In this document: positions 36,312 through 44,629 of the stretch, in pieces
Position numbering within the stretch: the first letter of the stretch is position 1
Layout of the letters: the number at the start of each line of letters is the position of its first letter
Assembly (NCBI GenBank): GCA_038325765.1
Contig: JBBQJI010000005.1
Location: 124,001 to 188,000, forward strand
Direction: 5' to 3'
From: Xiheibacterium sp038325765
Lineage (GTDB): Bacteria > Myxococcota_A > Polyangia > Nannocystales > Nannocystaceae
Length of the DNA stretch: 64,000 nucleotides
Position numbers and translations under genes: made by a program
The notes under the pieces: model-generated
What the model was told of the DNA's origin: nothing
The model's input: only the letters and a program-made list of their open reading frames with translations
Database searches by the model: none

Positions 36312-38012
36312 GTGGCCGAAGCGAGCACCGGATCGGGCGGCACGGCGTTGATCCGCTGCGACGCCGCGATCCGGGCGCCGGCGCTGTACCGCATCCCGTT
36401 CTCCCTCGCCGCGCTCGGCCTGCTCATGATCGCGATGCAAGCGGGGCGACCGGTCGCCGGGCTCCTGCTGTTGTTCGGCCTGTTGTTCGGCTCGGCGTCG
36501 ATCGCCTGGCGATCGTTCGCGCAGCGTCACGCACCGGCGCTCGCGCTGCGGGCCCAGGGCGACAGGGCTCTGCGCGGCGGTGAGTATGACGAAGCGCGCA
36601 CGCTGTACGAGCGTGCGCTGTCCTTGGTGCAGCGAGATCTGCCGCCGAGCTCGCCCGAGGTCCTGCTCAACTGCTACAGCCTCGCGACGGTCAGCTCGAT
36701 GCTCCACGATCGCGAGCAGGCCGACGCGTACCTGCGACGGCTGCTCGACGGACTCGAGGGTCGGGTGCCGGCGTCGTGGCGGGCCCAGCTCGCGTGGCTG
36801 CTGCGACGTGTGGCGCAGCAACACTCCCACGCCGGCGCCCATAGCCGCGCCACCGAGCTGTGCGAGTCGGCGCTCGAGCTCGTCGGGCCTGCGCCCGGTG
36901 CCGACGACACCACGGTGCGCTCGATCATCGACGACATCGCGTGGATCCATCACCACGCCGGCGAGTACGCCTGCGCCGAGCGCCTCTTCCGCGAGGCGCT
37001 GTCGATCCACGAGCAGTTCCGCGACGCCGCGGTCGAGGCCGCCAGCGCGCCCGCGCGTGGCAGCAGCACCGCGGCTTCGCCGTATCGCGTGCCGGGTCCG
37101 CAGACCCAGCCGACCACCGGTGGTCTCGATCGCGCCGTGGCGTTCAGCCTGCTCGGCCTGGGCTGGACCCTGTTCGAGCGCGCGCGATTCGAGGAGGCCC
37201 GCGGCTGCTTCGAGCGCGCCAAGGTGGTCGCCAACCTCGGCGGTCCGATGGCCGTCTCCGTCGTGCGCGCGGCCGCGAGCGGCACCACCCGCCTCGACGT
37301 CGAGATCCTCCGCGGGTCGGCGGCGATCGAGGTCAGCCTCGGCGAGTACGATCGCGCCGCCGCATCCTACGACACCGCCTGGGACCTGCTCGACGGCACG
37401 ACCGGCTCACAGTACGCCGCTTTGTGCATCGATCGGGGCTGGCTCGCCCGCTCGCGGGGCGACTACGACGGCGCCGAAGCTGCGTACGCGCTGGCGGCCG
37501 CGGCGATCGACGCGAGCGAGCGAGGCTCCGCGATCGCCTGTGCGCTGCACGAGTCGCTCGCCGAGCTCCGCCGACGTCAGGGGCGTCTGCGCGACGCCGC
37601 CCGCGAGATCCAGCGCGCGTCGGTCCTCGCCGCCCAGTGCCTCGGGCCCGAGCATCCGCGGCTGGCGTCGATCGAGGCGGTCGCGTCCCGGATCCACACC
37701 GCCCGCGGCGACCACGGCGAAGCCGAACGCTGCGCGCGGCAGTGCCTCGCCGTGCTGCGCGTGAGCTTCTCGCCGGACCACCCGCGCTTCGCGGAGGGTT
37801 GGCTGGCGCTGGGCGAGATGCACCTGCAGCGCTCGCAATTCGGCGCAGCCCACGACGCCTTCGCGCGGGCGCTCACGCTGCGCGAGCAGACCCTGGGCGC
37901 ACGCCATCCCGAGCTCGGCGAGGTCATCGACGGCCTCGTCGCCGTGCTGCGCGCCACCAGCCGCGAGACCGAGGCCGACGCGCTCGAGCAGCGACGTCGC
38001 GACGCCGCCTGA
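36312..38012 (+). CDS. Membrane-anchored tetratricopeptide repeat protein
   Basis: A 566-residue protein. Two close hydrophobic segments near residues 25-65 (LAALGLLMIAMQAG, GLLLLFGLLFGSA) anchor it; because they begin before the ATG at 36426, the GTG at 36312 is the better start. The rest is TPR/kinesin-light-chain-like repeats (GGEYDEARTLYERALSL, AGEYACAERLFREALSI, RFEEARGCFERAKVV, RSQFGAAHDAFARAL with LGARHPELGEV). Such repeats are protein-binding scaffolds. It is divergent from the alpha-2-macroglobulin gene and 31 bases before the PDZ-like gene. The partner is unknown. Confidence 0.75.
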   Translation: MAEASTGSGGTALIRCDAAIRAPALYRIPFSLAALGLLMIAMQAGRPVAGLLLLFGLLFGSASIAWRSFAQRHAPALALRAQGDRALRGGEYDEARTLYERALSLVQRDLPPSSPEVLLNCYSLATVSSMLHDREQADAYLRRLLDGLEGRVPASWRAQLAWLLRRVAQQHSHAGAHSRATELCESALELVGPAPGADDTTVRSIIDDIAWIHHHAGEYACAERLFREALSIHEQFRDAAVEAASAPARGSSTAASPYRVPGPQTQPTTGGLDRAVAFSLLGLGWTLFERARFEEARGCFERAKVVANLGGPMAVSVVRAAASGTTRLDVEILRGSAAIEVSLGEYDRAAASYDTAWDLLDGTTGSQYAALCIDRGWLARSRGDYDGAEAAYALAAAAIDASERGSAIACALHESLAELRRRQGRLRDAAREIQRASVLAAQCLGPEHPRLASIEAVASRIHTARGDHGEAERCARQCLAVLRVSFSPDHPRFAEGWLALGEMHLQRSQFGAAHDAFARALTLREQTLGARHPELGEVIDGLVAVLRATSRETEADALEQRRRDAA

Positions 38013-38028
38013 GCGGGGGCATGGGCGC

Positions 38029-38034
38029 TATCAT
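38029..38034 (+). promoter_or_regulatory. Candidate -10 box of the PDZ-like gene
   Basis: TATCAT, nine bases before ATG 38044, no Shine-Dalgarno between. Confidence 0.4.
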
Positions 38035-38043
38035 GCGCGGGCA

Positions 38044-39537
38044 ATGGAACGTCCACCCCTGTGGCTGATCGCGGTCGGCCTGACGCTGTGGACCGGCGCC
38101 GCTGCGCTGGCGTGGCATGACATCTGGTGGCCGGTGGTGATCGCGGCCGTGCTGAGCCTCGGCCCCGGCTTGGTGGCGATCGGCATGGTGGTGTTCACGC
38201 GCCGGGCTCGCAGAAGCGCCGCGGGGGTGCTCGAGGCCGGGGCCGCGATGCCACCGGAGGCGACAGGACCCGTGGCCGAGCCGCCGCGGCCCCGCACTTC
38301 GGGCGCCCGCACCAACGCGAGAAACGCCGGCCGTCGACGATCGACCGGTGGACCCGCGGTGCTGCTCTTCGCGCTCGGGGTGCCGACCGAGGGCTGCGAG
38401 AAGATCGAGCAGGCGCGGGACGAGCGACGCGCCCGTGAGGCCGCCGACGTGGACGCGGCCACCATACCGCCGGGCTCTGCGGCCGCGGCGGTCGAGGTCG
38501 ACACCCCCGCGGCGGCGCCGATCGGCACCGCCGTCGCGCTCGAGGCCACACTCGATCGGGCGATCATCGGGCCCGGGCCCGGCGAGGCGGCGTGGCGCGT
38601 CGACCCGTTCGTGGCCGCGCTGGTGTTCGAACACGTGCGCACCGGTGCGGCGCCGGGCTTCACGGCGCTGACGTCCCCGATTCCCGAGGGCCCGAGCGCC
38701 GGATTCCGGGTCGGCGACGTGCCCGAGGCATCGCTGCTCCACCGCCTCGGGCTCCGCAGCGGCGACGTGGTGGAAGCCGTCGGCGGCGTCGTGCTCACCG
38801 ACGCCGGTCGCATCGGTTTCGCGCTCGATGGCGCGGAGAACCGCGTCGACATCACCCTCTTCCGCGACGGGATGTCGGTGGTGCAGAGCTACCGCTTGAC
38901 GGTGGGACTGGCGTGGACCGACGTGCTCACGGGGTTCACCGGCGACGCCGCGATCGCGGTGGCCGCGATCGCGGTGCCGAGCGCACCGGCGGGCCCGGGC
39001 CCGGGCCCGGGCGCTGGTCCCGGTCCCGGTCCCAATCCCGGTCCCAGTCCCGGTCCCAGTCCGAGTCCCAGTCCGAGTCCCAGTCCGAGTCCGAGTCCGA
39101 GTCCCAGCGCGAAGCCGTCGCCCGCGACGCCGCGTCCGCCAGCCGGGCCCAGCCCCGGCGGGAGCACGCCCGGCGCCACCCCGGGCACCGCCACCGATCC
39201 GGTGCGCTGCGAGAACGTCGCCAAGTGCACCATCACCAAGGCCTACTTCGACAAGATGGTCGCTTCGCCGTCGTCGATGCAGTCGCAGGCCAACATCGTG
39301 CCCGCGATCCAGAACGACGTGCACAGCGGCTACAAGCTCAAGACCATCAAGGCCGGCAGCTCCGTCGCCAAGCTGGGCTTTCGCGCCGGCGACAAGATCA
39401 CGCACATCAACGGTCGCGACCTCACCGACGAGCTGCAGGCAGCGCAGCTGTACATGGGCCTGTCGGGGACGCGCGTGTTCAAGATCCGCTACGAGCGCGG
39501 CGGCTCGAGCCAGGTCAAGACCGTCGTCGTGGTGTGA
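38044..39537 (+). CDS. Membrane protein with two GspC/PDZ-like domains
   Basis: A 497-residue protein. Two hydrophobic segments (about 8-50) are followed by an Arg/Ala-rich stretch. A first PDZ-like domain (about 215-300) contains LLHRLGLRSGDVVEAVGGV, typical of the GspC C-terminal domain. A low-complexity Pro-Gly then Pro-Ser linker (about 320-380) follows, and a second PDZ-like domain (about 430-497) has SSVAKLGFRAGDKITHINGRDL. GspC-type domains link type II secretion inner-membrane parts to the secretin, but no gsp genes are nearby, so a different scaffold or protease-adaptor role is possible. Its stop overlaps the next start by GTGA. Confidence 0.75.
   Translation: MERPPLWLIAVGLTLWTGAAALAWHDIWWPVVIAAVLSLGPGLVAIGMVVFTRRARRSAAGVLEAGAAMPPEATGPVAEPPRPRTSGARTNARNAGRRRSTGGPAVLLFALGVPTEGCEKIEQARDERRAREAADVDAATIPPGSAAAAVEVDTPAAAPIGTAVALEATLDRAIIGPGPGEAAWRVDPFVAALVFEHVRTGAAPGFTALTSPIPEGPSAGFRVGDVPEASLLHRLGLRSGDVVEAVGGVVLTDAGRIGFALDGAENRVDITLFRDGMSVVQSYRLTVGLAWTDVLTGFTGDAAIAVAAIAVPSAPAGPGPGPGAGPGPGPNPGPSPGPSPSPSPSPSPSPSPSPSAKPSPATPRPPAGPSPGGSTPGATPGTATDPVRCENVAKCTITKAYFDKMVASPSSMQSQANIVPAIQNDVHSGYKLKTIKAGSSVAKLGFRAGDKITHINGRDLTDELQAAQLYMGLSGTRVFKIRYERGGSSQVKTVVVV
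39016..39106 (+). repeat. Hexanucleotide repeat coding for Pro-Gly / Pro-Ser linker
   Basis: Repeated GGTCCC, AGTCCC and AGTCCG hexamers encode the Pro-Gly/Pro-Ser linker between the two PDZ-like domains. Copy number changes would lengthen or shorten the tether in frame. Confidence 0.8.
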
Positions 39538-40085
39538 TCGTGGCAGCTCAGGTCAGCGTCGCCCTGCTGCACCATCCGGTGCGCAATCGACTCGGCGAGG
39601 AGATCACATCGACGGTGGATCACTTCGACGTGATGGACGGCTCGCGCCTGGCCCTCACGTATGGGCTCCGCCAGCTGGTGATCGTCAACCACATCCCGGC
39701 GCAGCGCGCCCTCGTCGAGCGGCTGATCCGCCACGGCGTCGGCGAGCGTGACGAGGCCCGCGGCGAGTTTGCCCGCACCGCGTGGGCGCCCGATCTCGCC
39801 AGCGTGCTCGACGAGCACACCCGTGCCCTCGGCGTGCGACCCACCGTGGTGGCCACGACCGCGAAGCGCTGCCCCGACGCGATCGACTACGCCACGCTGC
39901 GCAGACGGATCGACGGCGGCGAGCCGACGCTCGTGCTGATCGGCAAGGCGTGGGGGCTGGCGCCGCACGTGATCGACGCGGCGGATCTCCGCCTGGCCCC
40001 GATCGAGGGCGGCACCGCGTTCAACCACCTGTCGGTGCGCAGCGCGATGGCGATCATCGTGGACCGACTTCTCGGCCGCCTCTGA
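39534..40085 (+). CDS. SPOUT-class RNA methyltransferase (Methyltrn_RNA_4-like)
   Basis: A 183-residue protein of the TrmD-like SPOUT family described as Methyltrn_RNA_4 (pfam09936). The sequence follows the family pattern: VALLHHPVRNRLGEEITSTV at the start, LTYGLRQLVIVNH, RPTVVATTAKRCPDAIDY, and the knot region LVLIGKAWGLAPHVIDAADL with FNHLSVRSAMAIIVDRLLG at the end. It should methylate RNA, probably tRNA; the target base is unknown. The GTG at 39534 overlaps the upstream stop by four bases, suggesting translational coupling; GTG 39540 is the alternative. It is convergent with the RRM protein gene. Confidence 0.85.
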   Translation: MIVAAQVSVALLHHPVRNRLGEEITSTVDHFDVMDGSRLALTYGLRQLVIVNHIPAQRALVERLIRHGVGERDEARGEFARTAWAPDLASVLDEHTRALGVRPTVVATTAKRCPDAIDYATLRRRIDGGEPTLVLIGKAWGLAPHVIDAADLRLAPIEGGTAFNHLSVRSAMAIIVDRLLGRL

Positions 40086-40121
40086 CGGCGGCCGAGCAGT
40101 CGGTCTTTCGTTCGACGGCGC

Positions 40122-40598
40122 TCAGTCGCGACCGCCGCGACCGCCGCGACCACCACGGCCGCCGCCGCGATCGTTGAAGCCGCCGCCGCCACGGCCGCCA
40201 CCAAAGCCCCCACCGCCACCGCCGCCACGGCCGCCGCCGAAGCCGCCGCCGCCGCCGCCACGGCCACCGCGGCCGCCACCGCCACCGAAGCCGCCGCCAC
40301 CACCGCGACCACCACCACGACCGCCACCGCCACCGCCACCGCCACCGCGCTCCTTGCTCTCGGCTGCGTTGACGCGGATGGTCCGGGTGTCGAGCGTCGC
40401 GCCGTCCATCTCCGTCATCGCCTTGGTGGCGGACTCGTCGGATGCGAACGTCACGAACCCGAATCCGCGCGAGCGACCGGTCTCGCGATCGGTGATCACC
40501 TTGGCGTCGGTCACTTCACCGAACGGGGTGAACGCCTCCAACAGGTCGGAATCGGTGGTGTTCCAGCTCAGGCCGCCCACGAAAAGCTTGTTGCTCAC
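40122..40598 (-). CDS. Glycine-rich RRM RNA-binding protein
   Basis: A 158-residue protein with one RNA-recognition motif (about 3-80), showing RNP2 (LFVGGLSW) and RNP1 (RGFGFVTF). After ESKERGG the remaining 75 residues are almost all Gly with scattered Arg and Phe, an RGG-like tail that binds RNA and promotes assembly. Such Rbp proteins in cyanobacteria and Myxococcota are often cold-induced. The GTG at 40598 has a purine-rich AAGGACGAGAG upstream. The 228 bases between it and the dehydrogenase operon are GC-rich and must hold its leader; I see no clear terminator there. Confidence 0.88.
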   Translation of the reverse strand: MSNKLFVGGLSWNTTDSDLLEAFTPFGEVTDAKVITDRETGRSRGFGFVTFASDESATKAMTEMDGATLDTRTIRVNAAESKERGGGGGGGGGRGGGRGGGGGFGGGGGRGGRGGGGGGFGGGRGGGGGGGFGGGRGGGGFNDRGGGRGGRGGRGGRD

Positions 40599-40826
40599 GT
40601 CTCTCGTCCTTCTCGATCTTCAGTGCCCCGCCCCGTGGCGGCCCAAGCAGCAGACTCCACCTAGGGTTATCCAGGTCCGCCGGCGCGCGCCACGGGAAAC
40701 TTCGGGGGGCCCACGGACGCAGATTCGCCGCGGTCCGGGCGGATCTGACGGAGCCCGGGCGGCCCCCCGGACGGCCCGCTGCGTCGGCGGGCGGGCCCCG
40801 GTGTTGCGCATCCCCGGTGCGGCCCC

Positions 40827-42242
40827 CTACCTGCGCGCGTTGCCGATGTGGATCGCCTCGCCGATGGCGTGCTTGGCCGCCTCCATCAGCGCCTCGGAGA
40901 GCGTCGGGTGGGGATGGATCGTCAGTGCGATGTCGGGCACGTAGGCGCCCATCTCGATCGCGAGCGCGGCCTCGGAGATGAGGTCGCTCGCATCGGGGCC
41001 GACGATGTGGACGCCGAGCACACGCTCGTCGGCGGCGTCGGCGATGACCTTCACGAAGCCCTTGGTCTCGTCGATCGCCATCGCGCGACCCGACACCGAG
41101 AACGGGAACCTGCCCTCGGTGACCTTGTGCCCGCGCGCCTCGGCCTCGGTGCGGGTCAGGCCCGCCGAGGCGATCTCGGGCTCGGTGAACACCACCGCGG
41201 GGATCGTGCGCACGTCGTTGATGCGCTGCTTGCCGGCGATGATCTCGGCGATGAGCTCGCCCTCGTGGCTGGCCTTGTGCGCGAGCATCGGCTGACCGAC
41301 GACGTCACCGGCGGCGAAGATGCCGGGCACGTTGGTCTGCATGCGCTCGTCGACGATGACGAAGCCCTTGTCGTCGAGCTCGACCCCGACCTTGTCGAGC
41401 CCGAGCCCGGCCGTGATCGGCCTGCGGCCGACCGAGACCAACACCACGTCGGCCGGGATCTCGCGGGCCTTGCCATCGGTCTCGACCTTCACGAGCGCGC
41501 GACCACCCTCCTCGCGCCAACTCAGGGCCTTGGTGCCGGTGAGGATCTCGCCGCCGTCGGCCTTGATCTGCTTGGCGACGGGATCGCCGAGGTCCTTGTC
41601 CATCGTCGCCAAGATGCGATCGAGCCCCTCGACCACGGTGAGCTTGGTGCCCAGGCGCTGGAAGGTCTGGCCGAGCTCGAGGCCGATGTAGCCGCCGCCG
41701 ATGACGATCATCTCCTTGGGAATCGTGTCGAGATCGAGGGCGCCGGTGCTGTCGACGATGCGCTTCTGATCGATCGTGAAGCCGGGGATCACCATCGGCA
41801 GCGAGCCGGTGGCGATGACGACGTGCTTGGCCTCGACGATGTCCTCGGGCCGACCGTCGGCGTAGGTGAGCCGCACGCGGCCGGGGCCGATGAACTCGGC
41901 GGTGGCCTGGCGATACTCGGCGCCGTTGGCCTTGACGAGCTGCGAGACGCCGCCGGTGAGCTTCTTGACGATGCCCGCCTTCCACGTCTGCATCTGCGTC
42001 ATGTCGACGGTGAGCGGTCCGAAGCTGATGCCCATGCCCTTGGCGTGGCTGGCTTTGTGCGCGAGCTTGGTCGCGCTGATGAGCGCCTTGGACGGGATGC
42101 AACCGACGTTGAGGCACACGCCGCCGGGCTGGGCCTTCTCGACGAGCATGGTGTCGACGCCGAGCTGGCCGAGGCGGATGGCGCATGGGTAGCCGCCGGT
42201 GCCGGCGCCGATGACGAGTGCAGTCTTGGTGATGGTGGCCAT
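40827..42242 (-). CDS. lpdA: Dihydrolipoyl dehydrogenase (E3)
   Basis: A 471-residue flavoenzyme, full family length. It has the FAD-binding GAGTGGYPCAIR, the redox disulfide GGVCLNVGCIPSK (Cys 43, Cys 48), the NAD-binding VIGGGYIGLELGQTF, the FAD-contact GIFAAGDVVGQPMLAHKA, and the C-terminal dimer-interface His-Glu pair (LTIHPHPTLSEALMEA). It reoxidises the lipoyl groups of E2 with NAD. It is the last of four genes in a 2-oxoacid dehydrogenase-like operon, 24 bases after E2. The ATG at 42242 has GGAG nine bases upstream. Nothing suggests loss of function. Confidence 0.95.
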   Translation of the reverse strand: MATITKTALVIGAGTGGYPCAIRLGQLGVDTMLVEKAQPGGVCLNVGCIPSKALISATKLAHKASHAKGMGISFGPLTVDMTQMQTWKAGIVKKLTGGVSQLVKANGAEYRQATAEFIGPGRVRLTYADGRPEDIVEAKHVVIATGSLPMVIPGFTIDQKRIVDSTGALDLDTIPKEMIVIGGGYIGLELGQTFQRLGTKLTVVEGLDRILATMDKDLGDPVAKQIKADGGEILTGTKALSWREEGGRALVKVETDGKAREIPADVVLVSVGRRPITAGLGLDKVGVELDDKGFVIVDERMQTNVPGIFAAGDVVGQPMLAHKASHEGELIAEIIAGKQRINDVRTIPAVVFTEPEIASAGLTRTEAEARGHKVTEGRFPFSVSGRAMAIDETKGFVKVIADAADERVLGVHIVGPDASDLISEAALAIEMGAYVPDIALTIHPHPTLSEALMEAAKHAIGEAIHIGNARR

Positions 42243-42266
42243 GGAGCGTCTCCGAGCGAAGCAGGA

Positions 42267-43628
42267 CTAGATGCCCGACAGCAGCAGCAGCGTCGGGTCC
42301 TCGAGGTAGCGACGGACTTCTTGCAGGAAGCTCGCGCCCTCGAAGCCGTCGACCACGCGGTGATCGAGCGAGACCGAGAGATTCATGAGGTGACCGACGC
42401 CGATGGTGTCGTCGTCGCGGACGACCGGCGCCTTGCGGATGGCGTGCACGCCGAGGATGCCGACCTCGGGATAGTTGAGGATCGGGGTCGCGAGCAGGCC
42501 GCCGATGGTGCCGAGGCTGGTGATGGTGAAGGTCGAACCGGTCAGCTCTTCGCGGCTGGCCTTGCCGGTGCGCGCGGCCTCGGACACCCGCGCGATCTCG
42601 AGGGCGGTGTCGAGCAGGCTGAGCCGGTCGGCGTCGTGCACGACCGGCACCATGAGGCCCTGATCGGTGGCCGTGGCGATGCCGATCGAGTAGTGCTTCT
42701 TGAGGATGACGCGGGCGTTGGCCTCATCGAGCTCGGCGTTGACGATCGGGAATTTGCGCAGGGCCCGGAGCACCGCCTTGACGATGAACGGCAGATACGA
42801 CAGCTGCACGCCCTCGGCCGCGGCGGCCTTCTTCGCCTGCTCGCGGACCGCGACGAGCTTGGTCACGTCGATCTGCTCGACGTAGGTGTAGTGCACCGCG
42901 GTGCTGTAGGACTTCACCAGGCCGTCGGCGATGCGGCGGCGCATGCCGCGGAACGGAATGTACTCGTCGGGCTGGGGGCCACCGCGGCTGGCGACGCGGG
43001 CGGCGGCGACCGGCTCGGGCTGGGTCTGGGCTTGGGTCGGGAGCTGCGTCGGCATCGACGACTGCCGCGACTCGGCGCGCGGCGGATCGCGGCGCTGCTC
43101 GACGGGCGGGGGCGTCTCGGACGATGCGCGGGCGAGCTCGACGTGGGCCTTGGTGATGCGGCCGCGATCGCCCGAGATCGTCGACAGCTCGATGCCCGAC
43201 TCGCGCGCGAGCACCCGCGCGGCGGGGGTCGCGAGGACCTTGCCGCGGGCGGCGTCCACCGGGGCAGCGCCGAGCGGCAGCGTGCCCGACTGGCTGCCCG
43301 GCGCGCCCGGCTCGCCCTCGATGCCCGGGCGCCCCTGCGATCCGCCCTGGCCCGACGCCGTCTTCGCGGCGGTCGGCGGCTTCGCGGCGGCGGCGGTCGT
43401 CGCGAGCATCGCGATCACCGATCCGACGGGCGCGATCACGCCTTCGTCGGCGACGATCGACTCCAGCACCGCGTCGACGGGCGACGGGATCTCGAGCGTC
43501 GCCTTGTCGGTCATCACCTCGACCAGGGGCTCGTTGGCGCGCACGTGCTCGCCGGGCTTCTTGAGCCAGCGAACGATTTCGCCTTCGACGACACCTTCGC
43601 CGATCGCGGGGAGTTTGAACTCGGACAT
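42267..43628 (-). CDS. Dihydrolipoamide acyltransferase (E2) of a 2-oxoacid dehydrogenase-type complex
   Basis: A 453-residue protein. Residues 1-80 are a lipoyl domain with the lipoylated Lys 42 in VMTDKATLEI. A Gly/Ala/Pro linker follows, then the peripheral subunit-binding domain (ATPAARVLARESGIELSTI), and the acyltransferase core. The catalytic His 423 and Asp 427 are in SLDHRVVDG. Upstream core residues (IPFRGMRRRIADGLVKSYS) look closest to branched-chain-type E2. The ATG at 43628 has GAAGGA upstream. It lies between E1beta and E3 and appears fully active, in contrast to the E1 genes. Confidence 0.93.
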   Translation of the reverse strand: MSEFKLPAIGEGVVEGEIVRWLKKPGEHVRANEPLVEVMTDKATLEIPSPVDAVLESIVADEGVIAPVGSVIAMLATTAAAAKPPTAAKTASGQGGSQGRPGIEGEPGAPGSQSGTLPLGAAPVDAARGKVLATPAARVLARESGIELSTISGDRGRITKAHVELARASSETPPPVEQRRDPPRAESRQSSMPTQLPTQAQTQPEPVAAARVASRGGPQPDEYIPFRGMRRRIADGLVKSYSTAVHYTYVEQIDVTKLVAVREQAKKAAAAEGVQLSYLPFIVKAVLRALRKFPIVNAELDEANARVILKKHYSIGIATATDQGLMVPVVHDADRLSLLDTALEIARVSEAARTGKASREELTGSTFTITSLGTIGGLLATPILNYPEVGILGVHAIRKAPVVRDDDTIGVGHLMNLSVSLDHRVVDGFEGASFLQEVRRYLEDPTLLLLSGI

Positions 43629-43672
43629 CGGAGTGGGTCCTTCGTGAGACGGCACGGGGCCAGACGCGGGTT

Positions 43673-44629
43673 TCAGGGGTTCGCGAGTTCGCCCAGCGCG
43701 GCGGCGATGCGGCCTTGTGCGGGGAGGCTGCGGAGCTCGTCGGCGGCGGCATGGACACCGTCGTCGCCGCCAACGCGCAGCACCGGCGCGTCGAGGTAGT
43801 ACAGGGCGTGCTCGGCGACGAGGGCCGCGATCTCGGCGCCGAGTCCGTGACCCACGCTCCCGGCATGGACGATGGCGACGCGACCGGTGTCCCGCGCAGC
43901 CTCGACGATCGCGTCGCGATCGAGTGGTGCGAGCCGACCGATCTCGACGACGGTGGCGTCGAGCGCCCCGTCGTCGCAGGCGGCGAGCACGGGCTCCAGC
44001 GCCTCGCCCCAGGTGAAGACGGTGAGCGTGCGGCCCTCGCGCACGCGCGAGGTCGCCGCGAGCGAGCCAGCGTTGGACGCGTCGTCGGGGGCCGCCGCCG
44101 CGAGCACCATCCGCGGCACCAGCAACACGGTGGGATCCTCGGCATGCTCGAAGGTGGCGGCGCCGACGAGCCGCGCCACCGCATCTTCGGCGCGACCGAC
44201 CGAGTACACCTGCAGGCCGTGCAGACGCGCGAGCACGGACTCCAGCGCCTCGACGGACTCGTCGCCCAGACCGAAGCCGGCGCCACACGGCGCGACGAAC
44301 AGCACCGGTGCCGTCCGCTCGCCGCCGCTGCGCCCCGCCCACAGGCCGATCTCACGCAGGCCGGCGAGGCCCTCGAGCAGGGCGAAGGCGGTGGAGAGCA
44401 GCACGATCGGGCGCAGGCCGGCGAGCGCGAGGCCGCCGGCGTGGGCGGGCAGCGACACCGGCAGCAGCGGCAGCGGCACCAGCCGCGGACGCAGCGCCTC
44501 GTCGTCGGCCGCAGCGCGCGACCAACCCAGCATGCCGCCGGTGACGACGTCTTCGCCGAGCAACACCCGACGCGGGTCGTCGCGCAGCAGATCGGCGAGC
44601 GCGAGCGACATCGACTCGGTGACGTTCAT
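43673..44629 (-). CDS. E1beta-like subunit, catalytic residues missing
   Basis: A 318-residue protein aligning with E1 beta subunits along its length: LLGEDVV, LALAGLRPIV, LHGLQVYSV, and the C-terminal TVVEIGRLAPLDRDAIVEA. Two hallmarks are absent. The Glu that activates thiamine diphosphate, normally about 14 residues before GLRP in a (I/L)xEAG context, falls on Pro 57 in LPLLPVSLPAHAGG. The active-site His of the HSQ motif is replaced in FGLGDESVEALES (about 119-131). The ATG overlaps the E1alpha stop by four bases (ATGA). Canonical decarboxylase activity therefore looks unlikely. Confidence 0.8.
   Translation of the reverse strand: MNVTESMSLALADLLRDDPRRVLLGEDVVTGGMLGWSRAAADDEALRPRLVPLPLLPVSLPAHAGGLALAGLRPIVLLSTAFALLEGLAGLREIGLWAGRSGGERTAPVLFVAPCGAGFGLGDESVEALESVLARLHGLQVYSVGRAEDAVARLVGAATFEHAEDPTVLLVPRMVLAAAAPDDASNAGSLAATSRVREGRTLTVFTWGEALEPVLAACDDGALDATVVEIGRLAPLDRDAIVEAARDTGRVAIVHAGSVGHGLGAEIAALVAEHALYYLDAPVLRVGGDDGVHAAADELRSLPAQGRIAAALGELANP

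Noticed and set aside
40174..40944. Pro-rich plus-strand frame opposite the RRM gene
   Set aside because: It is the complement of the Gly-rich tail of the RNA-binding protein.
40848..43799. A 983-codon plus-strand open frame
   Set aside because: It is antisense to the lpdA and E2 genes, whose domains and motifs are unmistakable; long antisense frames are normal in such G+C-rich DNA.
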